This document shows positions 31,385 to 40,778 of a stretch of DNA of 64,000 nt, in pieces. Source of the DNA: Bacillus australimaris (lineage in GTDB: Bacteria; Bacillota; Bacilli; Bacillales; Bacillaceae); contig NZ_LGYN01000001.1 in the NCBI RefSeq assembly GCF_001307105.1, forward strand, positions 496,001 to 560,000, read 5' to 3'. Under the pieces are notes generated by a model, which ran no database searches, had not been told where the DNA came from, and saw only the letters and a program-made list of their open reading frames with translations. Position numbers and translations under genes: made by a program. Within the stretch, counting starts at the first letter, position 1; each line of letters begins with the position of its first letter.

Positions 31385-31680
31385 TAAAAAACCCCCGCCT
31401 CTACTATGTGTATAGTAGGGACGAGAGTTATACCCGTGGTGCCACCCTAGTTGGAACATGAACCAGCCATGTTCCCGCTCAAATCCTTAACGCAGATTCA
31501 CGTTCTCCGCCTATTGACTCATTTTCAGAGCGTTCAGCAGGAAACCTACAGAGTGTTCTTTCGTGATAAATGCCATGCGGATTCGCTTTCAGCCTAAGGC
31601 GATTCCTCTCTGCTCACGCAATTTACCCTACTATTCTCTATCATCAGTTCCACATTTTAAATTTTCAAGTGTGTTGATTT
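31385..31680 (-). promoter_or_regulatory. T-box leader of hisS-aspS (specifier CAC, His)
   Basis: The T-box core GGGTGGCACCACGGG lies near 31434-31449, and the terminator TCGTCCCTACTATA/TAGTAGAGGCGGGGG with a T run at 31385-31430. In stem I the helices GGTAAAT/ATTTATC and ATAG/CTGT enclose an internal loop containing AGTA on the 5' side and GAACACT on the 3' side, so CAC (minus strand, 31553-31555) is the specifier. Uncharged tRNA-His would allow read-through. Confidence 0.95.
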
Positions 31681-31685
31681 ATATT

Positions 31686-31715
31686 ATAATAAGGTCGGTG
31701 CTGCCACTCTGTCAA
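31686..31715 (-). promoter_or_regulatory. Promoter of hisS-aspS
   Basis: TTGACA (31710-31715) and TATTAT (31686-31691), 18 bp apart. The -35 overlaps the stop codon of the small gene upstream. Confidence 0.7.
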
Positions 31716-31882
31716 CCCTTGCCGTGCCTCTTTTTCTTTTCCAGCTCTTCTTTTGACGTACATCCGTATTCAGATGCGGTTTCTTCAAGGAAGCCTGGCT
31801 GATCCATTTCGTCGTGCTGCCACCGGTCGATATCACGATGTCCATTATATTGCACTCGTCCTAATTTTCTGCTTAATCTCAT
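31712..31882 (-). CDS. Small basic protein (YrzK-like)
   Basis: 56 residues starting MRLSRKLGRVQYNG at the ATG 31882, with AAAGGATG 7 bases upstream. The sequence continues HRDIDRWQHDEMDQPGFLEE and ends in a basic Lys-rich tail. It is charged, without membrane or signal segments. Position upstream of hisS matches B. subtilis yrzK, but I identify it by location and general resemblance only. Function unknown. Its stop codon lies within the hisS -35 box, so transcription of this gene and of hisS may interfere. Confidence 0.6.
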   Translation of the reverse strand: MRLSRKLGRVQYNGHRDIDRWQHDEMDQPGFLEETASEYGCTSKEELEKKKRHGKG

Positions 31883-32019
31883 GTTTGTACATCCTTTAAT
31901 CACATTTTTATCTAGTATAAACAGATTGATTCATTTTTATTAGGGAAACTGCAAGGAATTCGTCCATTACATAACGAATTAACATTCATCGGTTTTACAA
32001 GGGAGGGGAAAACACCGTT

Positions 32020-33600
32020 TTGAATCTAAAAAAACACAATCAAATGATGATGCTGCTCACTTGTTTTGTCCTGATCGCCAGCACTTTACCTATGACACAT
32101 GCTACAGCGCAAACAGATCAAGCTGTGGTTGCAACAGATGAAATCAATGTGAGAACGGGCCCTGGTTTAAGCTATGGAATCGCAGCTGTTGTGAAGCGCG
32201 GAGAAAGCTATCCAATTCTTACTGAACAAGGAGAATGGGTGCAGATCCAATTATCAAACGGACAAAAAGGCTGGGTCGTTTCATGGCTGATCACTACATC
32301 ATCCGGCACTCAAAAATCCGCTAAGCCAAAGACGCAAGGTCAAAGCGCGTCTGGAGTCAGTACCATTACATCGACAGCTTCTGACCTTCGCATTCGGACA
32401 GGCCCTGGGACTTCCTATCAAGTGATCGGGACTTTCCCACAAGGTGCGTCCGCTAAAAGGCTGGAAACTAGCGGTGAATGGACAAAAATTTCGTATAAAC
32501 AAGCAGAAGGCTGGGTCCACTCTGATTATGTTTCAGGCGGGCAAAAAGCTTCTCAATCCAGCTCAGGTGCGTCCTCTCGTTCTAAACAGACAGGCACAGT
32601 TGGTGTATCGAGCTTAAATGTACGGCAATCAGCAGCACCAAATGCACAAGTCATTGCTTCACTTTCCCGCAATACACAGATCAACATTTTGCGAGAACAG
32701 AATGGCTGGTATGAAATTGAAGCAAAAGGCGTAAAAGGCTGGGTAGCAAGCTATTACATTGTCACAGGCAACGGAGCAGGCTCTGCATCTGAAAAGAATT
32801 CTTCCTCTTCGGCTTCTGAGCAAAAAGCATACATTGTCTATGACGGCACCAACATTCGAAAAAGCGCTTCTACCTCTGCTGGGATTGCAGAAAGAGCAAC
32901 AAAAGGAGCTGCCTATCATATTGTCCGGACGCAAGGTGACTGGTACGAGGTGACTCTATCAAACGGCGGGACTGGCTATGTGGCGAGCTGGGTCGTTCAA
33001 ACGAAGAAAAATAGCAGCGAAGCACCAAGACCTCAGCAGGATTCATCGTCTCGTACAGGTTCTTTAAAAGGAAAAACGATTGTTCTTGATCCTGGTCATG
33101 GCGGAAAAGACAGCGGCACGATTGGCGCAGACGGTGCATTTGAAAAAAATATCACCATCAAAACCGCTAATTTACTGGCAGGCAAATTAAGAGCTTCTGG
33201 TGCAAATGTTTATTTAACTAGAAGTGATGATACTTTTATCAGCCTTCAATCGAGGGTGGCGACATCTCATTACCGAAATGCAGATGCTTTCATCAGTCTT
33301 CATTATGATAGTTTTATGGACCAAAGCGTGAGAGGAAGTACAGCGTATTATTATCAAGCATCAAAAGATCAGCAATTAGCGTCAAGCGTTCATGCCGAAG
33401 TGGCAAAACGCTCTCAAATTCCCGATAAGGGTGTCAAATTCGGAGATTATTTTGTTTTAAGAGAAAACAAACGCCCTTCCCTTTTATATGAACTCGGATA
33501 TTTAAGCAATCCTCAGGAGGAAGCAATCATTTATAGCGCCTCTTACCAAGAACGAGTTACAGAGGGAATGACTGAAGGATTAAAACGATATTTCCGTTAA
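32020..33600 (+). CDS. yrvJ: N-acetylmuramoyl-L-alanine amidase with four SH3b repeats (YrvJ)
   Basis: Secreted cell-wall hydrolase. The 526-residue precursor has a signal peptide of about 30 residues (cut after a THATA-like site), four SH3b domains at about 35-92, 115-172, 190-248 and 268-328, each with INVRTGPG/LRIRTGPG-type starts and GWV endings, separated by Ser-rich linkers, and a C-terminal Amidase_3 domain from about 350. Zinc and catalytic residues appear in LDPGHGGKDSG, FEKN, SLHYDS and LLYELGYLSNP. Start at TTG 32020 with GGGAGGGG about 11 bases upstream. Three SH3b domains are usual in some relatives. Confidence 0.92.
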   Translation: MNLKKHNQMMMLLTCFVLIASTLPMTHATAQTDQAVVATDEINVRTGPGLSYGIAAVVKRGESYPILTEQGEWVQIQLSNGQKGWVVSWLITTSSGTQKSAKPKTQGQSASGVSTITSTASDLRIRTGPGTSYQVIGTFPQGASAKRLETSGEWTKISYKQAEGWVHSDYVSGGQKASQSSSGASSRSKQTGTVGVSSLNVRQSAAPNAQVIASLSRNTQINILREQNGWYEIEAKGVKGWVASYYIVTGNGAGSASEKNSSSSASEQKAYIVYDGTNIRKSASTSAGIAERATKGAAYHIVRTQGDWYEVTLSNGGTGYVASWVVQTKKNSSEAPRPQQDSSSRTGSLKGKTIVLDPGHGGKDSGTIGADGAFEKNITIKTANLLAGKLRASGANVYLTRSDDTFISLQSRVATSHYRNADAFISLHYDSFMDQSVRGSTAYYYQASKDQQLASSVHAEVAKRSQIPDKGVKFGDYFVLRENKRPSLLYELGYLSNPQEEAIIYSASYQERVTEGMTEGLKRYFR

Positions 33601-33604
33601 GAAG

Positions 33605-33630
33605 AAAGAGGCCTCTGTGCCTCTTTTTTG
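33605..33630 (+). terminator. Terminator after yrvJ
   Basis: AGAGGC/GCCTCT hairpin followed by TTTTTTG. Confidence 0.8.
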
Positions 33631-33644
33631 TTTGATTGCAAAAG

Positions 33645-33693
33645 AAAAAGACTCTAAACAAACTCCCGCATGAGTTCATCTACAGTCTAGAGC
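33645..33693 (-). terminator. Terminator after dtd
   Basis: Long imperfect hairpin on the minus strand (AGACT.TAGATGAACTC/GAGTTTGTTTA.AGTCT) followed by TTTTTC, just past the dtd stop. Confidence 0.75.
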
Positions 33694-33697
33694 GAAT

Positions 33698-34141
33698 CTA
33701 TTCTTTGCTGTCCATCAACATCGTGACTGGCCCTGAATTGGTTAATGACACGTCCATCATTGCGCCAAAACGGCCAGTTTCTACTTGAATGCCTTTTTCT
33801 CTAAGGGTTTTATTGAAACATTCGTAAAGCGAGTTGGCTACATCTGGCTTCGCGGCTTTCATAAAATTCGGCCGTCTTCCCTTTCTCGTATCACCGTAAA
33901 GGGTAAATTGCGACACAGACAGAACGCTTCCTTTTATGTCCAATAATGAATGATTCATTTTTCCGTTTTCATCTTCAAAAACACGTAAATGTACAAGCTT
34001 TTCAGCTAAGTAACGCACATCTTCTTCTGTATCTTCATGTGTGACACCAACGAGCACCATATATCCTTCGTTGATGGCACCTGTGATCTCTTCTTCAACC
34101 TTCACAGATGCACTTGTCACACGCTGCACAACAAGCCTCAT
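33698..34141 (-). CDS. dtd: D-aminoacyl-tRNA deacylase
   Basis: Hydrolyses D-aminoacyl-tRNAs and glycyl-tRNA-Ala, protecting translation from D-amino acids. The 147 residues have the diagnostic [10 protein letters not shown] motif at about 77-86 and the cross-subunit GP motif in LTNSGPVT near the C terminus. AGAAAGGAAG precedes the ATG at 34141. It lies 18 bp after relA, as in other Bacillus. Confidence 0.95.
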   Translation of the reverse strand: MRLVVQRVTSASVKVEEEITGAINEGYMVLVGVTHEDTEEDVRYLAEKLVHLRVFEDENGKMNHSLLDIKGSVLSVSQFTLYGDTRKGRRPNFMKAAKPDVANSLYECFNKTLREKGIQVETGRFGAMMDVSLTNSGPVTMLMDSKE

Positions 34142-34159
34142 AGACGATATACTTCCTTT

Positions 34160-36370
34160 CTAATTAATGAATCGGCGAACAGAGTAAATGTCTTTGATTT
34201 GTTTGATGCGTTCTACCACTTTGTGCAAATGGTTAATATTTTGGATAAAGATCGCCATATGGATCGTCGCCACTTTGTTACGATCAGACTTCCCAGAAAC
34301 AGAGGAGATGTTCGTTTTGGTTTCGTTGACTGCTTGAAGCACCTCGTTGAGTAAGCCGCGTCGATCGTATCCTAATATTTCAATTTCCACATTGTATTCT
34401 TTACGGTTTTGAGCAGGCTGCTCATGCTCCCACTCGACCGGAATTAATCGTTCCTGCGCTTCCCCTGTCTTCACGTTCGGACAGTCCTCGCGGTGAACAG
34501 ATACACCTCGACCTTTTGTAATAAAGCCAACAATACTGTCACCAGGAACAGGATTACAGCACTTAGATAAGCGGACAAGCAGGTTATCAATTCCTTTAAC
34601 CCTCACGCCAGCTTCACGTTTTTTCCCGTGATACGGCTTTGGTTCTACCGTGACTTCTTGGACGGTTTTCTCTTGTTCTTCTTGATCTCTTTGTTTTCTT
34701 TCTTTTTCTGTTAAACGATTGGCTACTTGAAGGGCCGTAATGCCGTTATATCCAACGGCTGCATACATGTCCTCTTCGTTTGAAAAATTAAATTTGTCCG
34801 CCACTTTTTGCAGGTTTTCAGCTGTCAGAATGTCTTTGACATCGAACTCAAGGTTTTTGATCTCTTTCTCCACGAGCTCTCGGCCTTTTTCGACATTTTC
34901 TTCACGGCGCTGTTTTTTGAAAAACTGTCTAATCTTGTGCTTCGCTTGGGAGGTTTGGGCAAGCTTGACCCAATCCTGACTTGGCCCGTAGCTGTGCTTG
35001 GATGTCAGAATTTCAATAATGTCACCTGTTTTTAGTTTATGATCGAGCGTAACCATCTTGCCGTTGACCTTGGCACCGATCGTTTTATTCCCAATTTCCG
35101 AGTGAATCCGATATGAGAAGTCAATCGGAACTGAACCCGATGGCAGTTCAATGACATCTCCTTTTGGTGTAAATACAAACACCATATCAGAGAAAAGATC
35201 GATCTTTAACGATTCCATAAATTCTTCTGCGTCTGTGGATTCGTTTTGGAACTCTAGAATTTCCCTAAACCAAGAGAGCTTCTTTTGGAAGACTGCTTCT
35301 TCTGTTGGTTCTGCTGATTCTTTGCCTTCTTTGTATGCCCAGTGTGCCGCAATCCCATATTCTGCAATTTCATGCATTTCCACTGTACGGATCTGAACTT
35401 CAAGGGGGTCACCTTTTGGCCCGATCACCGTTGTATGAAGAGACTGGTACATGTTCGGCTTTGGCATCGCAATGTAATCCTTAAACCTGCCTGGCATCGG
35501 CTTCCAGCATGTATGGATAATTCCGAGAACAGCATAACAGTCTTTAATGCTGTCGACCAAAATCCGAACGGCAAGCAGATCATAAATTTCATTAAACTGC
35601 TTATTTTGCAAGACCATTTTACGATAAATACTATAAATATGTTTTGGTCTGCCGGAAAATTCAGCCTTGATGTTCACCTCAGACACGCGGTCTTTCACTT
35701 CATTGACAACCTCGTCCAAGTATTCCTCACGTTCTGCTCGTTTGCGCTTCATCAGATTCACAATTCGGTAATATTGCTGCGGATTTAAATAGCGGAGCGC
35801 TGTATCTTCAAGCTCCCACTTAATTTTTGAAATCCCTAATCTGTGCGCAAGCGGTGCAAAGATTTCAAGTGTTTCATTTGAAATTCTTCGTTGCTTTTCC
35901 TGTGGAAGATGTTTGAGTGTTCTCATATTATGAAGACGGTCTGCCAGCTTAATCAAGATCACGCGAATATCCTGCGCCATTGCAACAAACATTTTTCGAT
36001 GGTTTTCAGCCTGTTGTTCTTCTTGTGATTTGTATTTAATTTTTCCGAGCTTTGTGACACCATCAACAAGCATTGCCACTTCTTCGTTAAAATGCTCTTT
36101 TAAATCCTGTAATGTCACATCTGTATCCTCGACAACGTCGTGCAGGAAACCGCCCGCAATGGTCGATGGATCCATTTCAAGGTCAACAAGAATACCCGCC
36201 ACTTGAATTGGATGGATAATATAGGGCTCACCAGATTTCCGGTATTGCTCCTTGTGTGCATTTTCAGCATATTCATATGCTCGCTCTATAAATTGAATAT
36301 GTTCAGCGGACAGGTATTCTCTTGCCTTGTCAATGACCTGCTGCGCCGTTAAAACTTGTTCGTTCGCCAT
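34160..36370 (-). CDS. relA: (p)ppGpp synthetase/hydrolase Rel
   Basis: Bifunctional stringent-response enzyme of 736 residues, ribosome-associated. It contains the HD hydrolase domain with HDVVEDT near 75-81, the synthetase domain with [11 protein letters not shown] and [17 protein letters not shown], a TGS domain from about 395, a zinc-finger-like segment [17 protein letters not shown] and a C-terminal ACT domain. Both HD and synthetase motifs are intact. AAAAAGGTG precedes the ATG at 36370. Same strand as recJ-apt upstream and dtd downstream; apt ends in a terminator 140 bp upstream. Confidence 0.97.
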   Translation of the reverse strand: MANEQVLTAQQVIDKAREYLSAEHIQFIERAYEYAENAHKEQYRKSGEPYIIHPIQVAGILVDLEMDPSTIAGGFLHDVVEDTDVTLQDLKEHFNEEVAMLVDGVTKLGKIKYKSQEEQQAENHRKMFVAMAQDIRVILIKLADRLHNMRTLKHLPQEKQRRISNETLEIFAPLAHRLGISKIKWELEDTALRYLNPQQYYRIVNLMKRKRAEREEYLDEVVNEVKDRVSEVNIKAEFSGRPKHIYSIYRKMVLQNKQFNEIYDLLAVRILVDSIKDCYAVLGIIHTCWKPMPGRFKDYIAMPKPNMYQSLHTTVIGPKGDPLEVQIRTVEMHEIAEYGIAAHWAYKEGKESAEPTEEAVFQKKLSWFREILEFQNESTDAEEFMESLKIDLFSDMVFVFTPKGDVIELPSGSVPIDFSYRIHSEIGNKTIGAKVNGKMVTLDHKLKTGDIIEILTSKHSYGPSQDWVKLAQTSQAKHKIRQFFKKQRREENVEKGRELVEKEIKNLEFDVKDILTAENLQKVADKFNFSNEEDMYAAVGYNGITALQVANRLTEKERKQRDQEEQEKTVQEVTVEPKPYHGKKREAGVRVKGIDNLLVRLSKCCNPVPGDSIVGFITKGRGVSVHREDCPNVKTGEAQERLIPVEWEHEQPAQNRKEYNVEIEILGYDRRGLLNEVLQAVNETKTNISSVSGKSDRNKVATIHMAIFIQNINHLHKVVERIKQIKDIYSVRRFIN

Positions 36371-36468
36371 GGAATCACCTTTTTAAATGAAAACTGTATT
36401 GTAGTTTATTATCAAGAAAAATTCGATAGATGTAAAGAGAAGAAGTCCGCTAAAAGATTTTTGATAGG

Positions 36469-36500
36469 AAAAAAGCACCCTTCTTACTGAGTGCTTTTTA
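36469..36500 (-). terminator. Terminator after apt
   Basis: AAAAAGCACTC/GGGTGCTTTTTT hairpin with T tract on the minus strand. Confidence 0.82.
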
Positions 36501-36511
36501 CGAAAACTCCA

Positions 36512-37024
36512 TTAGTATTGCATTAACGTCATGATGTCGTAGCCGTCAAGCTTCTTTCTGCCATCCAGATACGTCAGTTCAATCAAAAATGCAATCCCTG
36601 CTACAACGCCGCCTAACTCCTCTACAAGCTTGATGGATGCTTCAATTGTTCCACCAGTCGCAAGTAAATCATCTGTAATCAGTACGCGCTGACCAGGACG
36701 AATTGCATCTTTATGAATCGTTAATACATCTTTACCGTATTCCAAACCGTAATCGACTTTAATGACTTCACGAGGAAGCTTTCCCTCTTTACGAACCGGT
36801 GCAAAACCTACTCCAAGTGCGTATGCTACAGGGCAGCCAATAATGAATCCACGCGCTTCAGGTCCAACAATGAGGTCAATATCTCTTTCCTTCGCGTATT
36901 CAACGATTTGATCCGTTGCATAACGGTACACTTCGCCTTTATCCATTAACGTTGTAATATCTTTAAATTGTACACCTTCCTTTGGGTAGTCAGGTACAAC
37001 TGTCACATATTGTTTTAAATCCAT
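36512..37024 (-). CDS. apt: Adenine phosphoribosyltransferase
   Basis: Salvages adenine to AMP with PRPP. The 170 residues contain the PRPP-binding motif [13 protein letters not shown] near 115-127 and the [10 protein letters not shown] segment. The ATG at 37024 gives the exact Bacillus start MDLKQYV and length, with GAGGAGG upstream; the frame from 37051 begins inside recJ without a ribosome site. It lies 24 bp after recJ. Confidence 0.96.
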   Translation of the reverse strand: MDLKQYVTVVPDYPKEGVQFKDITTLMDKGEVYRYATDQIVEYAKERDIDLIVGPEARGFIIGCPVAYALGVGFAPVRKEGKLPREVIKVDYGLEYGKDVLTIHKDAIRPGQRVLITDDLLATGGTIEASIKLVEELGGVVAGIAFLIELTYLDGRKKLDGYDIMTLMQY

Positions 37025-37047
37025 CTTTTCCTTTTCCTCCTCGTACG

Positions 37048-39372
37048 TCAAAGCACAGGTGAGACTTCGCTCATCATGCTATTCAGCCATTCCTTCAGCT
37101 CTTTAGCTGAGGAATATGTTAGTGTTTGATCGAGTTCCATCAATCGTTGTTTTGCTGTATAGGACGCTGATGCCGTTAAATCTTTTTTAGGGGCATCAAG
37201 TACTATTGACAGCACACCATTCTCTATTTTAACAAAACCGAGTTCAAAAAACACCTTTGTCATAAAAATGATTGTATCTTTTGTCCAGCCTCTATGTTTG
37301 GCAAGCTCCATTCCTTGTTCTTTAATAGGAAAACTTCCACGTTTATACAAGAACCCATAAAACCATTTGAATTGATCACGGCTTGGGAATGAGGACATAA
37401 AATGATCTTCTTTTCTTTGAAAAACCGTATAAATTCTGGCAGGCTTTTGATTTTCTAAAAGCTGCTTCAGCAAGTGCTCATCTGCGGGAACATCTGCAAA
37501 GACCACATACTTGTCCTGCACATCAAACGTTGACACATTTTCTGCATGAACATGATGAATTGGAATATTGACGTCCTGTTTTGTTGCTTCATCAAAACAG
37601 ACAACCAAAGATTTTTCCGAATCAAGAGCCAAGACTTTCTTCTCCCAATCCATTTTCCCGCGCAAATCAAACAGCTGCCAATCATCAACTCGAGCATCTT
37701 TTAGCATAAGCTGAGGTTTCTTCCTGTTATTCCATTCATTGATAGACATTTCGCCAATCACGGAAATGCGGCTTCCCGGGACAATTTCTTCTTTTAGTTT
37801 CCCTTGGTGAAAACCGACACAGTCAAGCAGCTTGTCTTCGTCTTTTAGAGACATTTTAATATGATTGTGGTTTGCCCCAATTGTTCGGATCTCTTCAAGC
37901 CTCGCATCTTCAATCATAATGAACGGCTTTGGGTTTGACATACCGAATGGTGACAGCATCCCCGCTTCTTCAATCGCTTCGACCGTCAATTCATCCACCT
38001 TACATAATGCATCGACTTGCTGAACCGGAATAAAATCTTCCTCTGTCAATGTTTCATTTGCATATTGATTTAATCTTTCCCTTAGTACAGCGACATCATC
38101 CGCTTGAAGTGTCATACCTGCTGCCATCGGATGCCCGCCGAAATGCGGCAGAATGTCGCGGCATTTGCTTAAGTGAAAAAATAGATCGAAGCCAGGAATG
38201 CTACGGGCTGATCCTTTTGCCAATTGCGTCTCCTCATCTATTCCAAGCACAATCGCTGGACGAGAAAAAGTATCCGTCAATTTAGAGGCAACAATTCCGA
38301 CAACGCCTGGATTCCAGCCAGCTTTCGCTACAACGATCGCAGACTGGTCACTACCTGTTTCTTCCACCATTTGAATGGCTTCTTCTGTGATCGTGCTAAC
38401 AATCTTTTGTCGTTCTTTATTCAATTCCTGTACAAAACGAGCGAGCTCTTCCGCTTCATCTTTATCCTCAGTCATGAGAAGATGAACTGCTGGATCTGCC
38501 TGTTCGATTCGTCCTACAGCATTCAGCCTTGGTGCAATTTGAAAACCGACCGTTTCCTCGTTTGCTTCATCAAGAGTGGCTCCCGCTTCTTTCAATAACG
38601 CTTTCAGCCCGGGTCTATTCGACTGCCGAAGCTGGACAAGCCCTTTTTTGGCGAGCCATCTATTTTCATCATGAAGCGGTACAAGATCCGCGATTGTCCC
38701 GATTGCCGCAAGATCTAACAGCTGAACTGGCACCTTCCCAAGAAGTGCATGCGCCACTTTAAACGCTACACCTACACCAGCGAGTTCTTTAAATGGATAC
38801 TCACAGCCCGGCTGCTTAGGATGGACAATCGCAAGTGCCTCTGGCAGCTCCTCACTTGGTTCATGGTGATCTGTGATAATCAGGTCTAACCCTATTTCTT
38901 TTGCAATACGTGCTTCATTTACAGCAGCAATGCCTGTATCGACCGTGATGACAAGCGATGCTCCTTGCTCCTTGATATATCGAAATGCTTGTTCATTAGG
39001 CCCATAGCCTTCTTTAAATCGATCTGGAATATAAAAATCTACTTTCGCAGACAATTCTTTTAATGTATGTAAAAGCACAGACGTACTTGTCACACCATCT
39101 GCATCATAATCTCCGAAGATCACAATCGATTCCTGCTCTTCGATCGCTTTGTTGATGCGCTCTACTGCTTCTTTCATTCCTTTTAATAAGAATGGATCAT
39201 GGAAATCGGCTTTTTGATCAAATAAAAAAGACCTCGCTTCTTCTACTTCTTCGAGTCCTCTTTTAACGAGAAGCGATGCAGTCAGCGCTGAAATATTCAG
39301 ATTTTCAGAGAGTGATTTCACTTTTTCTTCGCTTGGATGTTCATATTCCCAGCGCATTTTGGATAATAACAT
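37048..39372 (-). CDS. recJ: Single-strand-specific 5'-3' exonuclease RecJ
   Basis: DHH-family nuclease in recombination and mismatch repair; 774 residues. Motifs: GDYDADG at 87-93, DTG at 145-147, TDHH at 167-170, the DHHA1 glycine motif FGGHPMAAG near 420, then an OB fold and a Firmicutes-specific C-terminal domain. The ATG at 39372 lies 5 bases after GAGGGGTG; the frame from 39393 has no ribosome site. That site is one arm of the hairpin at 39380-39418. Confidence 0.95.
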   Translation of the reverse strand: MLLSKMRWEYEHPSEEKVKSLSENLNISALTASLLVKRGLEEVEEARSFLFDQKADFHDPFLLKGMKEAVERINKAIEEQESIVIFGDYDADGVTSTSVLLHTLKELSAKVDFYIPDRFKEGYGPNEQAFRYIKEQGASLVITVDTGIAAVNEARIAKEIGLDLIITDHHEPSEELPEALAIVHPKQPGCEYPFKELAGVGVAFKVAHALLGKVPVQLLDLAAIGTIADLVPLHDENRWLAKKGLVQLRQSNRPGLKALLKEAGATLDEANEETVGFQIAPRLNAVGRIEQADPAVHLLMTEDKDEAEELARFVQELNKERQKIVSTITEEAIQMVEETGSDQSAIVVAKAGWNPGVVGIVASKLTDTFSRPAIVLGIDEETQLAKGSARSIPGFDLFFHLSKCRDILPHFGGHPMAAGMTLQADDVAVLRERLNQYANETLTEEDFIPVQQVDALCKVDELTVEAIEEAGMLSPFGMSNPKPFIMIEDARLEEIRTIGANHNHIKMSLKDEDKLLDCVGFHQGKLKEEIVPGSRISVIGEMSINEWNNRKKPQLMLKDARVDDWQLFDLRGKMDWEKKVLALDSEKSLVVCFDEATKQDVNIPIHHVHAENVSTFDVQDKYVVFADVPADEHLLKQLLENQKPARIYTVFQRKEDHFMSSFPSRDQFKWFYGFLYKRGSFPIKEQGMELAKHRGWTKDTIIFMTKVFFELGFVKIENGVLSIVLDAPKKDLTASASYTAKQRLMELDQTLTYSSAKELKEWLNSMMSEVSPVL

Positions 39373-39379
39373 AAATTCA

Positions 39380-39424
39380 CCCCTCAACCACACTATTATA
39401 CTAGAGTGGACTGAGGGGTTTCAA
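39380..39424 (-). promoter_or_regulatory. recJ promoter within a ribosome-site-masking hairpin
   Basis: On the minus strand TTGAAA (39419-39424) and TATAAT (39395-39400), 18 bp apart, form a good promoter. CCCCTCA (complement of 39412-39418) can pair with TGAGGGG (complement of 39380-39386), which contains the recJ ribosome site. RNA starting at this promoter, near 39388, lacks the first arm; read-through RNA from lapA contains both. Confidence 0.6.
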
Positions 39425-39453
39425 TTTTTATTTTATGAAATTGTGCTGGAAGA

Positions 39454-39804
39454 TTATTTTTCCTTCCGATCAAATGTTGCTGGCTGTTCTTTTAAAGACT
39501 TGACATTTGAATTCTTTTGAACGTCTTTGTCTGCCTTTTTAGTCGAGGCAGCAGGTGCAGCGGCTGCACGTTCAACTTTTAAAGCCTTTAGTTCACGTTT
39601 CAGTTTCACGATTTGGAAAATCCCTGCAAATGCCACGATCAATCCACCCATTAGTACAGACCCGATAATGACAAGGATCAGCGGCCATTCAGCCTTTCCA
39701 AATAAGTAATCTACCTCAACAGGCCGCACATTAATCACGGCAAATACTGAGACAATTAATACGAAAATAAATGCGAGTATGATGGTCCATTGTTGTTTGT
39801 TCAT
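39454..39804 (-). CDS. yrvD: LapA-domain membrane protein YrvD
   Basis: 116-residue membrane protein of the LapA (DUF1049) family. Two transmembrane helices at about 5-24 and 38-62 are followed by a cytoplasmic Lys-rich coiled-coil-like tail. Homologues in Gram-negatives assist LPS assembly; the Bacillus role is unknown. GGGGGA precedes the ATG at 39804. Placed between yrvC and recJ as in B. subtilis. Confidence 0.85.
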   Translation of the reverse strand: MNKQQWTIILAFIFVLIVSVFAVINVRPVEVDYLFGKAEWPLILVIIGSVLMGGLIVAFAGIFQIVKLKRELKALKVERAAAAPAASTKKADKDVQKNSNVKSLKEQPATFDRKEK

Positions 39805-39906
39805 CTACATATCCCCCAAGCTTTTTCTTTTATTCTTCCCTCTTCCCTGTCCTTTTTAAACACAGAGAGGAAAGCTGTGGAAGAAACCCTATCAGCATGG
39901 GCATGA

Positions 39907-40395
39907 TTAGCTGCTGAGTTTTTCTTGAATCAGGTTCTTTATTTCTTTTCTTTCTCCAGAAATGACAAGGGTATCCCCTTCTTCAATGACCGTTTCTGGT
40001 CCTGGATTTAACATTTTCTCGTGTGATTTTCTCACAATTGCGATGACTGTTACTTGATAGTTTTGACGAACATCGAGGTCACCGATTGTCTGCTGAACAG
40101 CTGGTGCGTTTTTTTCTATCTTAAACCACTCAATCACCAATTCATCAATTGCTACCTCTACGGTTTCAAGCGCTTTCGGCTTATAGACCATGCCGCCTAA
40201 AATAGCCGCGATTTGTCTTGCTTCTTCATCGTTTAGCAGTATGCTAGAAATCGTTTCTTCATGATCGTCCTCTTGAAAATGATACATTTCTCTTCTGCCG
40301 TCATCATGTGTAATGATGGCAAGCTTCTCATTGTTTCTTGTGATCATTTCGGCTTTATGACCGATACCTGGCAGTTCAGTTTCCCGAACCTTCAT
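39907..40395 (-). CDS. yrvC: TrkA-C/KhtT-like regulatory subunit YrvC
   Basis: 162-residue cytosolic protein similar to KhtT-type regulatory subunits of cation/proton antiporters: an N-terminal domain (MKVRETELPGIGHKAEM ...) and a C-terminal RCK_C domain with NPGPETVIEEGDTLVISGER. No antiporter membrane subunit is adjacent, so its partner is unknown. The ATG at 40395 follows GGAGGGG; the longer frame from 40422 lacks a site. Confidence 0.82.
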   Translation of the reverse strand: MKVRETELPGIGHKAEMITRNNEKLAIITHDDGRREMYHFQEDDHEETISSILLNDEEARQIAAILGGMVYKPKALETVEVAIDELVIEWFKIEKNAPAVQQTIGDLDVRQNYQVTVIAIVRKSHEKMLNPGPETVIEEGDTLVISGERKEIKNLIQEKLSS

Positions 40396-40469
40396 AACAG
40401 CCCCTCCAATGAATAAAGCCAAATGCCCTAAACAGACACTTGCTTTCTATACTGATCTAAACGTATGTC

Positions 40470-40498
40470 ATTATAGCAAAAGACCATTTCAAGATCAA
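40470..40498 (-). promoter_or_regulatory. Promoter of yrvC
   Basis: TTGATC (40493-40498) and TATAAT (40470-40475) with 17 bp spacing and an upstream TGC extension on the minus strand. Confidence 0.75.
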
Positions 40499-40548
40499 TG
40501 AAACCCGAAATGTTTTTTCAAATCAGTTTATTTATCGGAAAAACTATA

Positions 40549-40575
40549 GAAAAAAGACTGCCGATTAGGCAGTCT
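40549..40575 (-). terminator. secDF terminator (distal, functional hairpin copy)
   Basis: AGACTGCC/GGCAGTCT hairpin followed by TTTTTTC on the minus strand; separated from the secDF stop by the 175-bp element. Confidence 0.75.
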
Positions 40576-40771
40576 CCGATTGTTGACAAAGGGATAAAAT
40601 GATCTTTATTTTAGCCCTTTGTCTTCTTCTCAGCGTGATAGAAAACCTTTGCAGTCTAGGAAGGGCAGCTACTTTTGCGGAGCGAATTTGACATTCGTGA
40701 GCACCAGCGCGCAGACCTGACACCGAATGCGAGGGTTTGTCTACACGCTGAGACTGCTGATTAGGCAGTCT
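40555..40771 (+). repeat. 175-bp structured repeat element, copy 2, flanked by duplicated terminator hairpin
   Basis: Body 40576-40750 is the same length as copy 1 and differs at about 19 positions, ten of them clustered at about 40663-40678. The end-closing helix CAGCGTG (40631-40637) / CACGCTG (40744-40750) and the first hairpin are kept, the latter with one mismatch. The flanks are the same 21-bp hairpin, AGACTGCC-GATTA-GGCAGTCT at 40555-40575 and a one-base variant at 40751-40771. These are the two halves of a duplicated secDF terminator: read on the minus strand, only the distal one (40555-40575) has a T run. The element therefore sits in the opposite orientation to its host terminator compared with copy 1. 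Confidence 0.85.
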
Positions 40772-40778
40772 CGCTAAA

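Noticed and set aside
35342-35788. 148-residue frame opposite relA
   Set aside because: Antisense shadow inside the relA coding region, no start signals.
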